Positions 15,485-18,054 of a stretch of DNA of 18,054 bases are shown piece after piece. The position numbers and the translations under genes were made by a program. The notes below the pieces were generated by a model, which was not told the origin of the DNA, searched no databases, and saw only the letters and a list, made by a program, of their open reading frames with translations. How positions within the stretch are numbered: position 1 is the first letter of the stretch; the number at the start of each line of letters is the position of its first letter. The stretch is from Pontiellaceae bacterium (GTDB lineage Bacteria; Verrucomicrobiota; Kiritimatiellia; Kiritimatiellales; Tichowtungiaceae): assembly GCA_029934215.1 (NCBI GenBank), contig JAOZMR010000022.1, positions 1 through 18,054 on the forward strand, given 5' to 3'.

Positions 15485-16309
15485 ATGAGTGAAGAAATAA
15501 AAATGAAACAAGCTGCGCACTTTGCGGACTACGAGAAGAGCAAGCTCTGCTGTAATCCAGATCATATCAAAACGGAGGATTTCTCCGTTTTCTATGGCGA
15601 TTTCGAGGCGGTAAAAAAGGTGACCTGCGGATTTCCTAAAGGGCTTGTCACAGCAATGATCGGACCAAGCGGATGTGGAAAAAGCACACTGCTTCGATCC
15701 ATCAATCGGATGAACGATCTGATTCCACGTTGTCGAGCCAAAGGAAAAATGGTTTTCGCGGACGAAGATATTTACCGTCAAGACATCGACGTGGTTTCAC
15801 TTCGGATGCGCGTTGGCATGGTGTTTCAAAAGCCGAACGTATTTCCGAAATCCATCTACGACAACATCGCTTACGGTCCGCGCCTTCAGGGCATTCGTAA
15901 ACGGATAGAGCTCGACGAGCTGGTTGAAACCAGCCTGAATCAGGCGGCGATATGGGACGAAGTAAAGGATCGCCTCACCTCCAACGCGCTCGGAATGTCT
16001 GGCGGACAGCAACAACGCCTATGCCTCGCTCGTGCGCTTGCAGTGAAACCAGAAATCCTACTAATGGATGAACCGACCTCTGCGCTCGACCCAAAAGCCA
16101 CGGCAAAAATCGAGGACCTCATCGCCCAGCTGCGCGAGCAGTACACACTCATCATCGTCACCCACAACATGCAACAAGCCGCACGCGTTTCGGACTTGAC
16201 AGCCTTTATGTATGAAGGAACACTCGTCGAATTCGGAAAAACAAAAGAGATATTCACTCGCCCCAAGAAGAAACAAACCGAAGACTACATTACCGGAAGG
16301 TTTGGATAA
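15485..16309 (+). CDS. pstB: Phosphate ABC transporter ATP-binding protein PstB
   Basis: The ATPase that powers phosphate import. In 274 residues it has Walker A GPSGCGKST (60-68), the PstB-type segment RMNDLIP, the Q-loop region VGMVFQKPNVFPKSIYDN, the signature MSGGQQQR (171-178), Walker B LLMDEP (192-197), and the switch His (H227, VTHNMQQAARVSD). ATG 15485 is preceded by GAAGGA at six bases, so the extra in-frame TTG at 15479 is unlikely to be the start. The N-terminal 25 residues, with a Cys-Cys pair, are longer than in E. coli. The signature has Met in place of the usual Leu, which is tolerated in the family. Confidence 0.96.
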   Translation: MSEEIKMKQAAHFADYEKSKLCCNPDHIKTEDFSVFYGDFEAVKKVTCGFPKGLVTAMIGPSGCGKSTLLRSINRMNDLIPRCRAKGKMVFADEDIYRQDIDVVSLRMRVGMVFQKPNVFPKSIYDNIAYGPRLQGIRKRIELDELVETSLNQAAIWDEVKDRLTSNALGMSGGQQQRLCLARALAVKPEILLMDEPTSALDPKATAKIEDLIAQLREQYTLIIVTHNMQQAARVSDLTAFMYEGTLVEFGKTKEIFTRPKKKQTEDYITGRFG

Positions 16310-16317
16310 GGTATGGA

Positions 16318-16383
16318 GAATATCGAACACGGAACCGCAGAAATAAAGAATCCCCGCTAGGGAGGGGTGCCCAAAGGGCGGGG
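16318..16383. repeat. Composite repeat in the pstB-phoU gap
   Basis: The left part, GAATATCGAACACGGAA and GAACCGCAGAA (16318-16342), repeats motifs found at 15437-15461. The right part is a G/C-rich hairpin: CCCCGC (16352-16357) with GCGGGG (16378-16383), and GCCC/GGGC around AAA (16369-16379). It fills most of the 122-base gap and could slow or stop transcription between pstB and phoU. No T-run follows. Confidence 0.65.
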
Positions 16384-16431
16384 TGGGTTCTCCCTCTTCA
16401 CTTTCAAATTTCACACTAAAGGAGATCTAAA

Positions 16432-17100
16432 ATGTCACAAGTATTTATGAATGAAGTGGATCGGCTAAAGCGTCAGATCCTGAGTTTGAGCGCAATGGTC
16501 GAGGAGCATGTCATGCTCTCAGTTAATGCATTACGCGAACGCGATGAAGCGAAAGCAAAACGGGTTATCCAAAACGATAGCAAAATCGACGAAGCCGAGG
16601 TGGAGGTGGAGGAGGAAGGTCTAAAAATCCTAGCTCTCCATCAACCCGTCGCCATAGATTTGCGGTTTGTGACTGCCGTTCTAAAAATCAATAACGATCT
16701 CGAACGGATCGGTGATATCGCATCCAATGTTGCAAAACGAACAGTTCGCCTTTGTCGGACTCCGGAAGTGAAGGTTCCATCAGAATTGATCGAACTGGGT
16801 CGGCATGTTCGCGATATGCTGCATGACTCCCTAGACGCATTTGTTGGTCTCGACTCCGAAAAAGCACTGGCGATTTGCGCGCGCGACGACCGCGCCGACG
16901 AACTAACGCGCATAACGCGCGACCTCGCGCAGGATGCGGCGCAAAACGATGTAAAGCGACTCGCGCTTTATGTAGACATCGTTCTCGCCGCACGAAACTT
17001 CGAACGCATTGGCGACCTCGCCACAAACATCTGCGAAGACATCATTTATATGGTTCGTGGCGAAATTGTTCGTCACCAAAACCTCGCAGAGATCGATTAA
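16432..17100 (+). CDS. phoU: Phosphate transport system regulator PhoU
   Basis: PhoU is a cytoplasmic helical protein that restrains the Pst transporter and the PhoR/PhoB signal when phosphate is plentiful. The 222-residue length is normal for two three-helix PhoU repeats. Metal-binding-type motifs are seen in each half: EVEVEEEGLKILALHQPVA with LRFVTAVLKINNDLERIGDIA in the first, and DDRADEL with AARNFERIGDLATNICED in the second. A strong ribosome site, AAAGGAG, precedes ATG 16432. It is last in the pst operon, as in many bacteria. No PhoB box could be identified upstream of the operon. Confidence 0.95.
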   Translation: MSQVFMNEVDRLKRQILSLSAMVEEHVMLSVNALRERDEAKAKRVIQNDSKIDEAEVEVEEEGLKILALHQPVAIDLRFVTAVLKINNDLERIGDIASNVAKRTVRLCRTPEVKVPSELIELGRHVRDMLHDSLDAFVGLDSEKALAICARDDRADELTRITRDLAQDAAQNDVKRLALYVDIVLAARNFERIGDLATNICEDIIYMVRGEIVRHQNLAEID

Positions 17101-17107
17101 ATAATGC

Positions 17108-17128
17108 GAGGAGTTCGGCGAACTTCTC
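17108..17128. terminator. Hairpin between convergent phoU and the zinc-ribbon gene
   Basis: GAGGAGTTC (17108-17116) pairs with GAACTTCTC (17120-17128), 9 bp with one G-T wobble and the loop GGC. It fills the 28-base gap between the phoU stop and the minus-strand stop TAG (17131-17129). It has no T-run on either side, so bidirectional termination is inferred from position. On the minus strand it begins GTAGGAG, like the GTAGG-ended repeat at 9029. Confidence 0.5.
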
Positions 17129-17833
17129 CTACAGATTCACCAACATGCGTCCGCAGTAGTTGCATATAACGAGCTTTGCTGGGTTGAGAGCATCGTTTAC
17201 AACCTGCGGCGGAACGCGCATGTTGCACCCTTTGCAATGGTCATTCTCAACGCGAACAACGGCGAAATCGCCTTTATTCGCGAAGAGGCGCTCATATTTT
17301 TTGATCAGTGAAGCCGACTCAACATTGGAGACCAAACGCTCGCGCGCAGCAATAACCCTCTCAAGATCCTCATGCACCTCTTCGAGACGTTCCGCGAGCA
17401 TTTCCTGCTCTTCGCAGATGCCTTCATCTTCCTCTTTCATCTCAGCGTCGCGTTCAGTAATCGCTTTTTTAGAGCCTTCGAGCTGTTCCATCAATTCAAT
17501 TTCTCGATCTTCGAGCTCGGAAATACTTTTTTCCTCGGCGGCAACCTCGTGGAGGAGCGCACGATACTGTTCATTATTTTGAGCATCCATCTGCTGTTGC
17601 TTGTAACGCACGATTTTCTCGCGATGACTTTCCACTTCGATTTCGAGCTGTTTGAGGTCGGACTCAACCTTCATCTGCGCATCATGAGCAATCGCCAGTT
17701 GAGCTTTTGCACGGTCAAGCTGAGATTCAACTTCTGCTTTACGGGTAGGGATGTCGCGAATCTCACGCTGAAGTTTTAAGATTTTTCGATCTTTTTCCTG
17801 AAGGGCAAGTAACGCTTCGAGCGGATGGGCCAT
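17129..17833 (-). CDS. Coiled-coil protein with C-terminal C4 zinc ribbon (COG1579/DUF164 type)
   Basis: A 234-residue protein whose first ~180 residues are one long charged coiled coil (LQREIRDIPTRKAEVESQL, many E/K heptads). It ends in a C4 zinc ribbon: HCKGC, then MRVPPQVVNDAL, then CNYCGRML, giving two CxxC pairs. This is the widespread bacterial COG1579 family. Its role is poorly defined; proposals include nucleic-acid binding and, in chlamydiae, a link to type III secretion (CdsZ). The start ATG (17833-17831) has GGAG seven bases upstream on the minus strand. A TTG two codons earlier is less likely. The stop abuts a hairpin shared with phoU. Confidence 0.88.
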   Translation of the reverse strand: MAHPLEALLALQEKDRKILKLQREIRDIPTRKAEVESQLDRAKAQLAIAHDAQMKVESDLKQLEIEVESHREKIVRYKQQQMDAQNNEQYRALLHEVAAEEKSISELEDREIELMEQLEGSKKAITERDAEMKEEDEGICEEQEMLAERLEEVHEDLERVIAARERLVSNVESASLIKKYERLFANKGDFAVVRVENDHCKGCNMRVPPQVVNDALNPAKLVICNYCGRMLVNL

Positions 17834-18054
17834 AATCAAACTCCGTTTCTAAGAAAATAAATGAGTGAGGAGATTAAAGGCAAACGCATCCAACGGCAAC
17901 CTAAAAGGGATAGAAAATTAGCCCTCATGCAAAACACCAACATTCGGGTTTTATTTCGCAACTTGAATGGTGCCACTTTTGAGTCTTCCTGTTTTCTTCC
18001 TTTGCGTTCTCTGGTGCGCCAAGTAAAGCTTGGCAGAACTAACAAACTGAAAGG
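17834..18054. other. Intergenic tail with a hairpin near the window edge
   Basis: I see no supported gene. A 69-codon minus-strand frame (17836-18045) lacks a ribosome site and protein-like features. GCCAAG (18018-18023) pairs with CTTGGC (18029-18034), flanked by a second matching pair GTTCT/AGAAC (18006-18010 and 18035-18039) separated by a seven-base bulge. The stretch should hold the promoter of the zinc-ribbon gene, but no clear -35/-10 pair stands out. Confidence 0.4.

Noticed and set aside
17160..17779. Plus-strand frames opposite the zinc-ribbon gene (140 and 135 codons)
   Set aside because: Serine- or phenylalanine-rich shadows of a Glu/Lys coiled coil; the minus strand has the CxxC pairs and a ribosome site.
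1..18054. CRISPR array, tRNA or rRNA genes
   Set aside because: No regularly spaced direct repeats, no cloverleaf-like segments and no rRNA sequence were recognised by eye. The repeats present are palindromic and irregularly placed.

Overview
This is an 18 kb stretch of bacterial chromosome of mid GC content. It carries a decayed defence locus fused onto isoprenoid genes, an insertion-sequence scar, and a phosphate-uptake operon. I can only suggest the organism. Isoprenoids are made through the mevalonate route (type 2 IPP isomerase plus HMG-CoA synthase), which most bacteria lack. The window is also dotted with several families of short palindromic repeats, some of them inside genes. From memory this fits a PVC-superphylum lineage such as Kiritimatiellota or Lentisphaerota. 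That is inference; nothing here fixes the taxonomy.

Region 1 (1-8025) is a type I restriction-modification operon in the order hsdM, hsdS, XRE-ImmA regulator, MazF-like toxin, hsdR. hsdM has an in-frame TAG and hsdS an in-frame TGA, each where family members usually have tryptophan (TGG). hsdR is open for 1150 codons, but its last 284 residues are not HsdR: they are the C-terminal part of a YhcG/DUF1016 PD-(D/E)XK nuclease joined in frame after the helicase region. The result is a helicase with two nuclease domains whose methylase and specificity partners are both interrupted. This is the most unusual object in the window. It could be a deletion scar in a dying locus or a repurposed nuclease. 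Between hsdS and hsdR lies a translationally coupled XRE-ImmA/MazF pair with no MazE.

Region 2 (8022-12060) begins inside the hsdR stop codon, because the IPP isomerase start overlaps it (ATGA). A 27-bp perfect inverted repeat follows, then HMG-CoA synthase, a SAM-dependent methyltransferase, a flavin-reductase-like protein, and the N-terminal half of an ABC exporter that is cut off. The genes from the methyltransferase to the ABC protein overlap and look like one operon of unknown pathway.

Region 3 (about 12060-12960) is AT-rich. It contains the C-terminal remnant of a transposase on the minus strand and probably explains the ABC truncation.

Region 4 (12964-17100) is pstC-pstA-pstB-phoU, the inner-membrane and control parts of high-affinity phosphate uptake. 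PstA has an unusually large loop between its first two membrane segments. No pstS is present. A convergent gene for a coiled-coil zinc-ribbon protein (17129-17833, minus) ends against phoU.

At least five kinds of small repeat recur: TTCC-(7 nt)-GGAA-A-tract sites inside four genes, two C/T-rich hairpins inserted in frame in hsdM and hsdR, GTAGG-ended palindromes, and two kinds in the pst intergenic gaps. In three places a repeat supplies or abuts the stop codon of a gene.
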